Of a DNA stretch of 64,000 bases, positions 53,896 to 63,213 are shown piece after piece; within the stretch, counting starts at the first letter, position 1, and every line of letters begins with the position of its first letter. The notes below the pieces were generated by a model that saw nothing but the letters and a program-made list of their open reading frames with translations, was not told where the DNA came from and ran no database searches. Source of the DNA: Chryseobacterium sp. YIM B08800 (GTDB lineage: Bacteria; Bacteroidota; Bacteroidia; Flavobacteriales; Weeksellaceae). The DNA lies in contig NZ_JAPDKN010000007.1 in the NCBI RefSeq assembly GCF_026163565.1, positions 62,001 through 126,000 of the forward strand. The letters run 5' to 3'. Both the position numbers and the translations under genes were made by a program.

Positions 53896-55974
53896 ATGAA
53901 AGCAATCATCGCAGAAAAACCGAGTGTCGCAAGAGAAATCGCACAATTGTTGGGAGCCCATGAAAAGAAAGATGGTTATTTATCCGGTAACGGCTATTGT
54001 GTCACCTGGGCATTAGGACATCTGATCGCATTAGGAATGCCGGAGGATTATGGTATAAGAGGCTTTAACAAAGCCTCTTTGCCTATCTTTCCGAACCCTT
54101 TTATTCTAGCTCCCAAAAAGCTAAAGAAAGCAAAAGGCTATGAGCCTGATCCTTCAGCTTTAAAACAACTCAACACCATAAAGCAAGTCATCAGTCAATG
54201 CAGCAGTATCATTGTAGCAACAGATGCAGGAAGGGAAGGAGAGCTGATCTTCCGCTATATCTATCATTACATACAATGTAACAAACCTTTTGAAAGACTC
54301 TGGATAAGCTCTCTTACCGAAAAGGCAATACAGGACGGTTTTAAAAAACTTCAGTCAGGCGATACCTTTGACGGTCTATATCAAGCTGCTAAAGCCAGAA
54401 GTGAAGCAGACTGGGTGGTGGGAATTAATGCTACTCAGGCATTAACCATCGCAGGAAACCAAGATGTTTATTCATTAGGCAGAGTGCAGACACCGACCCT
54501 TGCTTTAATCTGCCAACGGTTTCTTCAGCATCAAAACTTCACCAAGCAAAAGTACTTTCAAATCCAGCTGAGTCATAGAAAAGAATATACAGACTTCACC
54601 AGCCTTTCCCTATTACAATGGGAAGAAAAAAAGCAGGCAGAACAAATCCAAAAATCGATAGAGCGGGAGGGAAGAGCCGTTGTGGAAGATGTATCCATTA
54701 CAACAGTGCAGGAACAGTCTCCGTTACTTTTCGATCTCACAGAATTACAGAAAGAAGCCAACAGAAAGCTTGGTCTTTCTGCCGATGAGGTTTTACAGAT
54801 TGCCCAAAGCTTGTATGAAAAGAAATTCATTACCTATCCCAGAACCGGGAGCAAGTATATTCCTGAAGATTTATGGCCTGAAATTCCTGAACTGGTCAGA
54901 ATCCTCAATGCAACCGATCATTTCAAGGCACCCATATCAACTTTAAAATTCGGAAACTTCAACAGGCGGATTGTGAATGATCTAAAAGTTACCGACCATC
55001 ACGGATTACTCATAACAACCAAAACACCTTCCGCACTTAGCGCTACGGAAAAAGCCATTTATGATATGATTGCTTACCGCTTATTGGAATCCTTGTCCCA
55101 TGCCTGCACCAAACAAGTCAGCCACATCACCATCAAAGTTCATCATTATGAATTCCAGATCAAGGGATCCAAAATACTCAACAAAGGCTGGCGAGCCATC
55201 AAAGGAATTCTATCTGATAATGAAAATTCCAATAATAAAAATGAAGTCCTTACTGAACTTCCGGAATTCAAAATCGGAGATGAACTGAAGATTTCAAAAA
55301 CCGACTTACTTGAAAAAACAACCCAGCCTCCCAAACTTTTCACAGAAGCTGACCTTTTATCAGCGATGGAAAATGCTGGTAGATCTATTGAAAACAAAGA
55401 AGAACAGAAAGCACTCTCCAATATCGGCATCGGAACACCAGCCACCAGAGCTTCCATTATCGAAACGCTGCTCAGCAGAAACTATATCATCAGGAAAAGC
55501 AAAACGTTGCATCCTACAGATAAAGGCCTACAGGTTTACAACCTTGTCAAAGACAAAAAAATAGCCAATGTACAAATGACAGCAGAGTGGGAGATAGCAT
55601 TAGACAAGATTGAAAAAGGTGATCTCAAAAAAGAACAATTCCTCACCGATATCAAAGACTATACAACAGAGATCACCAAAGAACTATTATCATTAATTAT
55701 TTCCCAAGAAAATATCCCCGAACTCAAATGCCCCAAATGTCAAAAGCACAATCTTATTATCAAAGACAAAATCATAAAATGTTCAGATGAACAATGCGGT
55801 TGGATTCTCTTCAGAACCATATGCGGAGTACAACTCAGTATTAAAGATCTTACTTTACTATTAACTCAAAACAAAACATCCTTAATCAAAAACATGAAAA
55901 GTAAAAACGGTAAAAAGTTTGATGCTTTTCTATCATTAAAAGATGATCTCAGTACATCATTCATATTTCAATAA
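53896..55974 (+). CDS. topB: DNA topoisomerase III
   Basis: 692 residues of a type IA topoisomerase. The N-terminal Toprim domain starts MKAIIAEKPSVAREIAQLLG, with ATDAGREGELIFRY giving the acidic triad. The active-site Tyr is in FITYPRTGSKYIPEDL. One zinc-finger-like cluster (CPKCQKHN and CSDEQCGW) lies near the end. It relaxes or decatenates DNA and is a standard gene of CTnDOT-like elements. It is 20 bases after the DUF3945 gene and followed by a strong terminator. Confidence 0.95.
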   Translation: MKAIIAEKPSVAREIAQLLGAHEKKDGYLSGNGYCVTWALGHLIALGMPEDYGIRGFNKASLPIFPNPFILAPKKLKKAKGYEPDPSALKQLNTIKQVISQCSSIIVATDAGREGELIFRYIYHYIQCNKPFERLWISSLTEKAIQDGFKKLQSGDTFDGLYQAAKARSEADWVVGINATQALTIAGNQDVYSLGRVQTPTLALICQRFLQHQNFTKQKYFQIQLSHRKEYTDFTSLSLLQWEEKKQAEQIQKSIEREGRAVVEDVSITTVQEQSPLLFDLTELQKEANRKLGLSADEVLQIAQSLYEKKFITYPRTGSKYIPEDLWPEIPELVRILNATDHFKAPISTLKFGNFNRRIVNDLKVTDHHGLLITTKTPSALSATEKAIYDMIAYRLLESLSHACTKQVSHITIKVHHYEFQIKGSKILNKGWRAIKGILSDNENSNNKNEVLTELPEFKIGDELKISKTDLLEKTTQPPKLFTEADLLSAMENAGRSIENKEEQKALSNIGIGTPATRASIIETLLSRNYIIRKSKTLHPTDKGLQVYNLVKDKKIANVQMTAEWEIALDKIEKGDLKKEQFLTDIKDYTTEITKELLSLIISQENIPELKCPKCQKHNLIIKDKIIKCSDEQCGWILFRTICGVQLSIKDLTLLLTQNKTSLIKNMKSKNGKKFDAFLSLKDDLSTSFIFQ

Positions 55975-55982
55975 ATCAATTT

Positions 55983-56008
55983 TAATACGACATGATTTGT
56001 CGTATTAA
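55983..56008. terminator. terminator after topB
   Basis: TTAATACGAC and GTCGTATTAA form a perfect 10-bp stem with a 6- to 7-base loop, followed by CGTTTTAG. It separates the element backbone from the restriction cargo. Confidence 0.75.
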
Positions 56009-56049
56009 CGTTTTAGCTTTGTCAATGAGAATTGTGATGAAAAAGTTTC

Positions 56050-56080
56050 TTGTATAAAAATTACAGTTTAATTATATTTG
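56050..56080 (+). promoter_or_regulatory. promoter of the restriction-modification operon
   Basis: TTG (56050-56052), 20 bases, then TATATTTG (56073-56080) is a complete Bacteroidota promoter. The ATG follows 10 bases later, so the mRNA leader is only a few bases. Confidence 0.7.
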
Positions 56081-56090
56081 AAAATATATT

Positions 56091-57941
56091 ATGAACACGA
56101 CATTAAGCCATAAAAGAATTGCAGTGAAATCTGCAATAACAAAAGAAATCCTAGCTATTTTAAATAGCAAAAGCAACGACCCGCTTAAAACGTTGTCGAG
56201 TGGTAGAATTATGGCTAAAGCTTGGGCAAAACAATTTGAAGATGATATTAGGTTAGGTAATGTACAATACTTTATGCAGCGTGTTATCAATTCTTATTGG
56301 AATTCAATTATAAAATCCTTTCCTATAGAACTTGGTCAAATTAATATCGTTTCTGTTGAATTTGACAATAGCATTGAGGCTGTCGCCAGTGTAATTGGCC
56401 AAGCAGCAGCTGAATTAGATGTTATTAAAGCTTCGTATGAGCTAGGAAACTTATATACCAGCATTCTCCCGGAAAAGTTGAGATCAGATAACGGAGTATT
56501 TTATACTCCACCAGCACTTACGGATAGACTATTGAATTCTGTTGAAAAAGCTGGAGTAGATTGGGCATCTTCATCTGTTGCTGATCCGGCATGTGGGGGT
56601 GGAGCTTTTTTAGCGCCGATAGCTCTTCGCATAATTTCAGCAATTCATTTTCTGTCACCTGAAGAACAATTACAACATTTGGAACAGAATCTGAAAGGGT
56701 ATGAAATTGATCCATTTTCTGCATGGCTAACAGAAGTATTTTTACAAGTCGCAGTCAAGGACGTTATGAGCTTAGCTGGGCGTCGTATTAAATCTATAGT
56801 AACGATATGTGATACACTTGCATATTTTGCTGATAAAAAGAATAACAGGGAATTTGATGTTATTATCGGGAACCCTCCTTATGGTAAATTGTCATTAACT
56901 AAAGAAATTAGAGAAGAATACAGGGAAAGCCTATTTGGACATGCGAATCTTTATGGATTGTTTACTCATTTGGCTATTAAGCTTGTTAAAGCTGATGGAA
57001 TTGTGGGATATCTAACACCTACCAGTTTTCTTTCTGGTGAATATTTTAAAAATTTGAGAATGTTCATTCGAAAAGAAACAAGTCCTTTAACAATTGACTT
57101 TGTTGCTGGAAGAAAAGGAGTATTTGAAGATGTACTTCAAGAAACACTACTGGCAGTCTATAAAAGAAAAAATAAATTATACTTTGAAAGTCTTGGAGTT
57201 GAGATTAATGAGATTGCGACTTTACCTAATGGAAAATTAAGGATTTCTTCGGCTGGTAAATATCAATTACCTATCGGCACGAGCTCTCCTTGGATATTAC
57301 CAAGAGATAATAAGCATGCTAAAATTGTAGCAGCAATGTCAAATATGAAAGATACTCTTAATACTTATGGATATAAAGTAAGTACTGGTCAGTTGGTTTG
57401 GAATAGACATAAGAAACAATTGTCAGATAAAAAGAGTAGAAGCTCATTTCCTATAATTTGGGCGGAAGCTGTTTCCAAAGATGGTCATTTTCAGTTGAAA
57501 TCAGAGAAAAAGAATCATAAAAAATGGTTTAGTTTTAAAGAAGATAATAACTTCTTGTTGACCAAGAAATCATGCGTGCTGCTTCAGCGAACCACTTCGA
57601 AAGAACAGGAAAAACGACTAATTACAGCTGTACTTCCTGATGAATTATTTAAAGAATATGAAGCTGTTCTTATTGAAAATCACTTGAATATGATTATTCC
57701 AATATCTTCTGATCCTCTGGTCAATCTTAAAACCCTATCAACTTTCTTAAATAGCAAAGTGGTAAATGATGCATTCCGGACAATCAGTGGGAGTGTTGCG
57801 GTATCAGCATATGAACTTGAATCATTACCATTACCCGAGCCATCAAAATTAAAACGTTTACAAATACTAATTAACAAAAATGCAAGTCTTGATCTTATTG
57901 AGAAGGAATGTACAAAAATTTATACGAAAACTAATCCATGA
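56091..57941 (+). CDS. PstI/BsuBI-type adenine-N6 DNA methyltransferase
   Basis: 616 residues. SAM-binding motif VADPACGGGAFLAPI near residue 165 and the catalytic motif GNPPYGKLS near residue 260 mark a class I N6-adenine methylase. The C-terminal half is the target-recognition region. It protects host DNA against the nuclease encoded next, whose ATG overlaps its stop (ATGA). The site is probably CTGCAG, known for PstI and BsuBI, but this is inferred from the partner only. Confidence 0.85.
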   Translation: MNTTLSHKRIAVKSAITKEILAILNSKSNDPLKTLSSGRIMAKAWAKQFEDDIRLGNVQYFMQRVINSYWNSIIKSFPIELGQINIVSVEFDNSIEAVASVIGQAAAELDVIKASYELGNLYTSILPEKLRSDNGVFYTPPALTDRLLNSVEKAGVDWASSSVADPACGGGAFLAPIALRIISAIHFLSPEEQLQHLEQNLKGYEIDPFSAWLTEVFLQVAVKDVMSLAGRRIKSIVTICDTLAYFADKKNNREFDVIIGNPPYGKLSLTKEIREEYRESLFGHANLYGLFTHLAIKLVKADGIVGYLTPTSFLSGEYFKNLRMFIRKETSPLTIDFVAGRKGVFEDVLQETLLAVYKRKNKLYFESLGVEINEIATLPNGKLRISSAGKYQLPIGTSSPWILPRDNKHAKIVAAMSNMKDTLNTYGYKVSTGQLVWNRHKKQLSDKKSRSSFPIIWAEAVSKDGHFQLKSEKKNHKKWFSFKEDNNFLLTKKSCVLLQRTTSKEQEKRLITAVLPDELFKEYEAVLIENHLNMIIPISSDPLVNLKTLSTFLNSKVVNDAFRTISGSVAVSAYELESLPLPEPSKLKRLQILINKNASLDLIEKECTKIYTKTNP

Positions 57942-59005
57942 GTAAACTCCCTCCTTACGTAACAAGAGAATTAATCCACGAACGTCTACCAACAATATTC
58001 CCCGAAGGTACCACCAATAGAAATTATATTATAAGAGAGATGGCTGCTAGTACCATTTTTACCATGCTTTATATTGGCGCTGTTGAGGGCGAAGAGACTT
58101 TTATTGGACCAGTCCATGTTTATAGAATGACCACCGAACAATCAGCATTAGCTGATGAGGAAAGCCGTAAGGACTATGGACAAAAAGCAATGTCTAAAGG
58201 TTTTCAACCTGAAGGTAAGAGGTGGTATGCAGATAACACTAGAGAACCCATTAGAGATGAAACTTTACGGGAGGGACTTATACAGGTGGGAGCTGTTACA
58301 TCAAAAGCTGGTCTTCCAACTACGTCAAGTCGTCCAAGATATGCTTTACAGAAATGTTTTGCTAAATTGTTTGATCCTGACTTATTAGACGAGGAACTCG
58401 ATGAAGCAATTAAAGACTGGCAGGAGAAAAACTTATCTGCAGCCGCCAGAGCAAGAATCACTCTTGCCTCAAGAACTGCTGATGAAAATTCTGAACGTGT
58501 TTTGGTAACATTTCCGAACGGGGAAGCACGAAATCTCAGTGCGGGTCTTAGTTCAATAATATCAAAGGCTGTGGTGGAAGTGTTTGCTCATAAATTTCTT
58601 AAAAAGCCTGCTGTATTATGGTTGAGTACAAGTGATGCTAAAGTTACCTTTGTTGATGATGTAGTAGCCAAAGCTATTGGTCTTGATATTGAAGTGGATA
58701 AAAACCTGCCGGATGTTATTTTAGTTGATCTTGGAACTACTGAACCTCTGTTAATTTTTATTGAAGTTGTGGCAACAGATGGCCCTATTTCTGAAAGACG
58801 AAAATCTGCCTTATATGAGATAAGTGATAAGGCGGGATTTGATCGTAAACATATAGCATTTGTTACAGCTTATAAAGAAAGGCAGGTACAACCATTTCGT
58901 AAGACAATTCCTGATTTAGCCTGGGGTAGTTTTGCCTGGTTTATGTCTGAACCAGATCATTTGATTTTCTTAAGTGATGTAGAGAGGAAATTGTTTGAAT
59001 TCTAA
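57938..59005 (+). CDS. PstI/BsuBI-type type II restriction endonuclease
   Basis: 355 residues. An N-terminal domain (PPYVTRELIHERLPTIFPEGTTNR) precedes the catalytic domain with PDVILVDLGTTEPLLIFIEVVATDGP near residue 258, the diagnostic stretch of the BsuBI/PstI family. Overlap with the methylase stop by four bases gives translational coupling, so the methylase is made first. No controller gene is present. Confidence 0.85.
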   Translation: MSKLPPYVTRELIHERLPTIFPEGTTNRNYIIREMAASTIFTMLYIGAVEGEETFIGPVHVYRMTTEQSALADEESRKDYGQKAMSKGFQPEGKRWYADNTREPIRDETLREGLIQVGAVTSKAGLPTTSSRPRYALQKCFAKLFDPDLLDEELDEAIKDWQEKNLSAAARARITLASRTADENSERVLVTFPNGEARNLSAGLSSIISKAVVEVFAHKFLKKPAVLWLSTSDAKVTFVDDVVAKAIGLDIEVDKNLPDVILVDLGTTEPLLIFIEVVATDGPISERRKSALYEISDKAGFDRKHIAFVTAYKERQVQPFRKTIPDLAWGSFAWFMSEPDHLIFLSDVERKLFEF

Positions 59006-59073
59006 TAGCAGTATTTTATTTATTGACTCCATTTATTTACGGAAACACGTAACTACCGATAATGTATTTTTAA

Positions 59074-59081
59074 TATATTTG
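59074..59081 (+). promoter_or_regulatory. -7 box before the two-gene module
   Basis: TATATTTG fits TAnnTTTG, 75 bases before the 59156 gene. The module therefore probably has its own promoter, separate from the restriction genes. Confidence 0.45.
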
Positions 59082-59155
59082 GCAATAATGTTATTAATGA
59101 CAACATTAGAAAAAATTATTAACTATATACAGTAGAATTGTATTCTATTAATTAA

Positions 59156-60211
59156 ATGGCAGACAACAACGATTTACAGCAGGAAGGAGCTTTTCCACAA
59201 CGGGACCTTCAGATTCATAACATTGGTTCATATACCTTAGATTTAAATGCTAACAACCATACAAGTTTGGAAGTAAATGACAATGAGGTGGATTATATGA
59301 ATTTTATACATGGTATTGTTCATGAAATTTCAACTAGGGAGGGGAGGCAGTTTATATGTAATAGTATGCATACTGAGGTTATTAATATTGTCAGCCAAAT
59401 TGTGAATGGTAATATAGATTTCAGTGAAGTAGATGCAATTGCCGACAGATTACTAAGAGTTGAAGTGGAAGCTCAGGAAAAAATTTTGAAATTAGGTAAG
59501 CAATTGCACGAAGGGTTGCTTATCATTTCACATATTACTGATAGAGGTATTGAAAAAATAATAATTTGTAAAGCTGAAACGCTTTCCTATATAGAAAGCA
59601 AAACCTTTACTCAACAAGATGGATTTCCATTAAAGAAAAAGATTTTTAAATCTGTTCAAATTACTTTTGACAAGGACAAAAATATAGGAGATATTTATGT
59701 TAATGATATTAATCCATCAATATCAAAATATTGGAGTGAGAGTTTCTTAGAACTTGCAAAAAAATATGAAGATGAGGAAAATACAAAAAAAGCTTTTACT
59801 GTAATTGAATCGAAAATTCTTAATGCTATAAGAAAAGAATCAAATATTGATTTTTGGAACTTAAGAAATACTACAATTCATTATTTTCGTTCAAATGAAG
59901 AATTTGTGATGGAAGATTATATTGAAAGATGTTTAAATGGATATGATCCGGAAAAAGAAGGTTTAAATATGGTTCAATATATAGATAAAGCTAGAGAACT
60001 TCCTGCAAAATTTGCTTTTGACCCACAATTTAGCTTAGTTAAAAATGCCATAACTGCAAAAATAAAAAGAACTATTACTTTACATGAAAGCATCGATTTG
60101 GTTCTCAAAGGAGAAATAAATCCTGGTACCATAGAAAGTGCTCGTAATGATAGACAAGAAAAAGGTATATTTATCAAGACCTCAACGGGCTTCAATGAAT
60201 TTAGTGGTTAA
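59156..60211 (+). CDS. unknown protein, possibly NA37/NdpA-like; first gene of a two-gene module
   Basis: 351 soluble residues. The middle, LLIISHITDRGIEKIIICKAETL, then GFPLKKKIFKSVQITF and ISKYWSESFLELAKKYEDEENTKKAF, recalls the NA37/YejK nucleoid-associated fold. This is a weak resemblance by eye, not a search result. If so it binds DNA. It ends 11 bases before a membrane protein gene, so the two work together. It lies inside defence-type cargo and could be a sensor or DNA-binding part. Confidence 0.6.
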   Translation: MADNNDLQQEGAFPQRDLQIHNIGSYTLDLNANNHTSLEVNDNEVDYMNFIHGIVHEISTREGRQFICNSMHTEVINIVSQIVNGNIDFSEVDAIADRLLRVEVEAQEKILKLGKQLHEGLLIISHITDRGIEKIIICKAETLSYIESKTFTQQDGFPLKKKIFKSVQITFDKDKNIGDIYVNDINPSISKYWSESFLELAKKYEDEENTKKAFTVIESKILNAIRKESNIDFWNLRNTTIHYFRSNEEFVMEDYIERCLNGYDPEKEGLNMVQYIDKARELPAKFAFDPQFSLVKNAITAKIKRTITLHESIDLVLKGEINPGTIESARNDRQEKGIFIKTSTGFNEFSG

Positions 60212-60222
60212 TCTATAAAAGT

Positions 60223-61734
60223 ATGAGATATCATGATTTTTTTAATAGTATTGGAACTCCTAACAAAATTGAAATTTTTGAAGAAGATTTCAATGAATTT
60301 ACAATAGAGTATTCATATTCGACAATCCGATTGCCTACAGAAGAAACCATCAAAAATATTCTTGCGGAAGTCAAAAACTCGGATATTTGTTCTGTCTATT
60401 TATCTATTGATCAAGGTGAACCTATTATAATCAAAGATGATATTAATTTTTCATCAAGTTTCAACGATCTAAATAATTTATTGTCAAGTCATGAAGAGGG
60501 AGAAAAAATCAACGTTAAAATCAATATTTATAAGACTTCAACCAATAACCAATTCCACTTTTATTCAAAAGACTGTTTTTTCAATTATATGAAATCATTT
60601 GACAGTTTAAGTTTAGCAAACTTTTTCTCCAGTAGTGTTTTTAATCATACTTCAAAGATTTATATATTAATAAATGATTTTGTTGGTACATTAAATAGTA
60701 GTAAATTCTTTATTGCTGCGCAATATCAACTAGAAGAAGAAGATTATGATTATCGTGAAAAGAGAATTACTAATATTACTTCTAATAATCATTCATCATT
60801 TTTTGGTAAACTAAAGGTTCTTCCAGAAGATTTCATTTTCAACGGTAATGGAGAAATGGAATTGTCAACATTGGAGCGATTTAAAAGGGTAGGCAAAATT
60901 CTTGTGATATCATCAATTTTTGATATCACAGATTTAACAAGAGAAAATTTTTACTATAAATTAAATGGCTATAAGTCAATAAGTGAATCAGTAGACGCCG
61001 ATAATATTAATATTAAAAATTTAGATGATTTTTACAATATATATTTATGGATATATGGTAGCGGCAGTATATTAGATAAAATTGGATTAGCAAGAAACTT
61101 AATCTCCTTACATCTAAGAAAGAATTCTACCTTAGAGCTTGAAGGCGATGTATTTGAATCGTTAAAATCCAGCTACAAGATTTATGAAAAACAGAATGTA
61201 AAGCAATATATTGAAGTCAGAAATAAAATGTCTGACCAGATATTAGATTATGGCAAGCGAGTAGCAAGTTTTACAGACAACTTTGCAAATGGTTTTCAAA
61301 AGTCTGCACTTTCGTTAGTTACATTTTTCTCTTCTTTAATAGTCACGAGAATTCTTGCTACACCAAAAAATAATTCAGATTTTATCATGTACAGTACTTT
61401 GATAACTTTGGTTTTTATTGGAATAACGCTGGTTTACATGATAATTTCAAGATATGAGCTGAATGAGCAAGAAAGTAGATTTAAAAAAAGTTACGAAGAT
61501 TTTAAAAAGAGATATACCGATTTATTAACAGAGGAAGATATCGCACGTATTCTTAATAATGATGAAGAACATAATTCTGATTTATTATATATCAAGAAAA
61601 AGAAAAAATGGTATACTACTCTTTGGATTGTAGTGCTTGTTCTAATATTTATTGCTACAATTATATATTACATTTGTGGAAATGCTGCTCAGACTTTACC
61701 AGAAAACACTGTTCCTAAGCCGAAATTCATATAA
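60223..61734 (+). CDS. unknown three-helix membrane protein; second gene of the module
   Basis: 503 residues. A large N-terminal cytoplasmic-like region (1-340) contains beta-rich stretches (IEYSYSTIRLPTEETIKNIL, IYILINDFVGTLNSSKFFIAA). Two membrane helices follow at about 361-379 and 387-409. A charged helical stretch (YEDFKKRYTDLLTEEDIARIL) separates them from a third helix at about 465-486. No catalytic motif is recognised. Large soluble domain plus late membrane helices is the layout of membrane-acting abortive-infection effectors, by analogy only. Coupled to the gene upstream. Confidence 0.6.
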   Translation: MRYHDFFNSIGTPNKIEIFEEDFNEFTIEYSYSTIRLPTEETIKNILAEVKNSDICSVYLSIDQGEPIIIKDDINFSSSFNDLNNLLSSHEEGEKINVKINIYKTSTNNQFHFYSKDCFFNYMKSFDSLSLANFFSSSVFNHTSKIYILINDFVGTLNSSKFFIAAQYQLEEEDYDYREKRITNITSNNHSSFFGKLKVLPEDFIFNGNGEMELSTLERFKRVGKILVISSIFDITDLTRENFYYKLNGYKSISESVDADNINIKNLDDFYNIYLWIYGSGSILDKIGLARNLISLHLRKNSTLELEGDVFESLKSSYKIYEKQNVKQYIEVRNKMSDQILDYGKRVASFTDNFANGFQKSALSLVTFFSSLIVTRILATPKNNSDFIMYSTLITLVFIGITLVYMIISRYELNEQESRFKKSYEDFKKRYTDLLTEEDIARILNNDEEHNSDLLYIKKKKKWYTTLWIVVLVLIFIATIIYYICGNAAQTLPENTVPKPKFI

Positions 61735-61914
61735 ATCCTATTTAACGAGAAGATAAATTTTCCAAATATTCTTAGATAGTTCTAATTTGCTCTTTGCTTT
61801 TAGGTAAGTGCGCAATCGTTCAACATCTAGTTTAGAATCTAACATGTATACCTTAGAATTTATACTCAGGATGCCGCCGGACAATCACTGTTGTGAAACT
61901 TCTTTCTTACATCA

Positions 61915-63105
61915 TTATATTTCTTCATTTCCTCGAAGTTGAAACGCTGTAAATATTGATTTTAAAATAAGCTCCATCTCTTCGAAATTTGAAGATCCTT
62001 CGCATTTTAACTTTTTACGAAATTTTTCTTGTACCAATTTTTTATCTGAAATTTCTCCTTGATATTTATTTTCTTTCTCATTAAATGCTTTCCAATGAAT
62101 AGGTATATAAGCTTGTTGTTCAATTAAAACATCAGAACCTAAATACATCTCAATACCGCAAGCTAATCCGTTAATATTCATTCTCCTGACACCTGTTGGA
62201 CCTAAAGTAGGATATCTTTTTGCTAATTTCAAATCTGGAAGTTTCAAAACTTTTATATTACTAGGAATTTGTACTTGCATTAATTTTTTCATTTCCATAA
62301 GACCAGTTGTGTCATTATCGAAAAGAACGATTATCGGATGTGTAATATTAACGGCAGAAAATGAGGTTACTAATTTAACTAAAGCTGAAGCATTGCTCTC
62401 GACTTTATACTCATCAAAATCTATAAAGTGAAAATAAGAAAATAAATGGGGGTGTAGTTTTTTGATAGAGGCTCCTATAAATTCCACATCTGTCCTGCCT
62501 TCGGTTAATACTAGAATTTTCTGAAAATCTATTTTTCTTGCTTCGCTTTCACCAACCCAGCCATTATTTATTACATCTGACAAATCATATTCAACTATAG
62601 CATCTTCAGGAGCAACGCTTAAGATGGAATAAAGGTGGCTTTTCAACGACTGCCCCAAAATACCCAATTCTCCAGCAATTAAAGCATCTCTGAAATTTGT
62701 ATATAGTTGTTCATAATTACAATCATTTGTTCTAATAATATCTGAGATCTCGTGAAGGTATTTTTTATAAGTAATTTTTGATAATGGAAAATCGTATAAT
62801 CCTTCTTCCATAGCAATTTTCTTTGCCTTAGGAAATTCATTTTTTGCGTTCTCAGTTGTCATTCCAAATATTTCAAGACGTTCTTTACAAACTTTGACTT
62901 TTTGTCTATAGCCTTTGAATGTAAAATCATCATCATCATTTAAATAAGTATCTCCCCAAATCAATTCATTTCTTAGAGAGCTCCTTCTCGGCTCAATGAT
63001 AAAATCTTCTGGAAGAAAAAGGAGATTTATAATCTCATCAAAAAAACTATTTTTAGAAGAAAATATCGGATAATTTGCAATGGTCATTTGTGAATAGGAA
63101 CCCAT
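61915..63105 (-). CDS. HEPN/Toprim-associated-domain protein
   Basis: 396 residues beginning MGSYSQMTIANYPIFSSKN, the opening typical of HEPN/Toprim N-terminal-domain proteins. The C-terminal half is a Toprim fold: ILVLTEGRTDVEFI (Glu 203), FHFIDFDEYK (about 227-236) and IIVLFDNDTTG (about 259-269) supply the acidic metal ligands. The family is predicted to act in conflict systems as nucleases, unproven. It is 108 bases after the PD-(D/E)XK gene on the same strand, and the pair may be one system. Confidence 0.7.
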   Translation of the reverse strand: MGSYSQMTIANYPIFSSKNSFFDEIINLLFLPEDFIIEPRRSSLRNELIWGDTYLNDDDDFTFKGYRQKVKVCKERLEIFGMTTENAKNEFPKAKKIAMEEGLYDFPLSKITYKKYLHEISDIIRTNDCNYEQLYTNFRDALIAGELGILGQSLKSHLYSILSVAPEDAIVEYDLSDVINNGWVGESEARKIDFQKILVLTEGRTDVEFIGASIKKLHPHLFSYFHFIDFDEYKVESNASALVKLVTSFSAVNITHPIIVLFDNDTTGLMEMKKLMQVQIPSNIKVLKLPDLKLAKRYPTLGPTGVRRMNINGLACGIEMYLGSDVLIEQQAYIPIHWKAFNEKENKYQGEISDKKLVQEKFRKKLKCEGSSNFEEMELILKSIFTAFQLRGNEEI

Positions 63106-63213
63106 GTTTTAATTTTTATTTGTACAATTCTAAAATTGGTAGATTGTATTTTTTAGATATTTTTTTGTCAACGCCATTAATCAAATCCTGACAACGTAAG
63201 GATTTTCTTTTAT

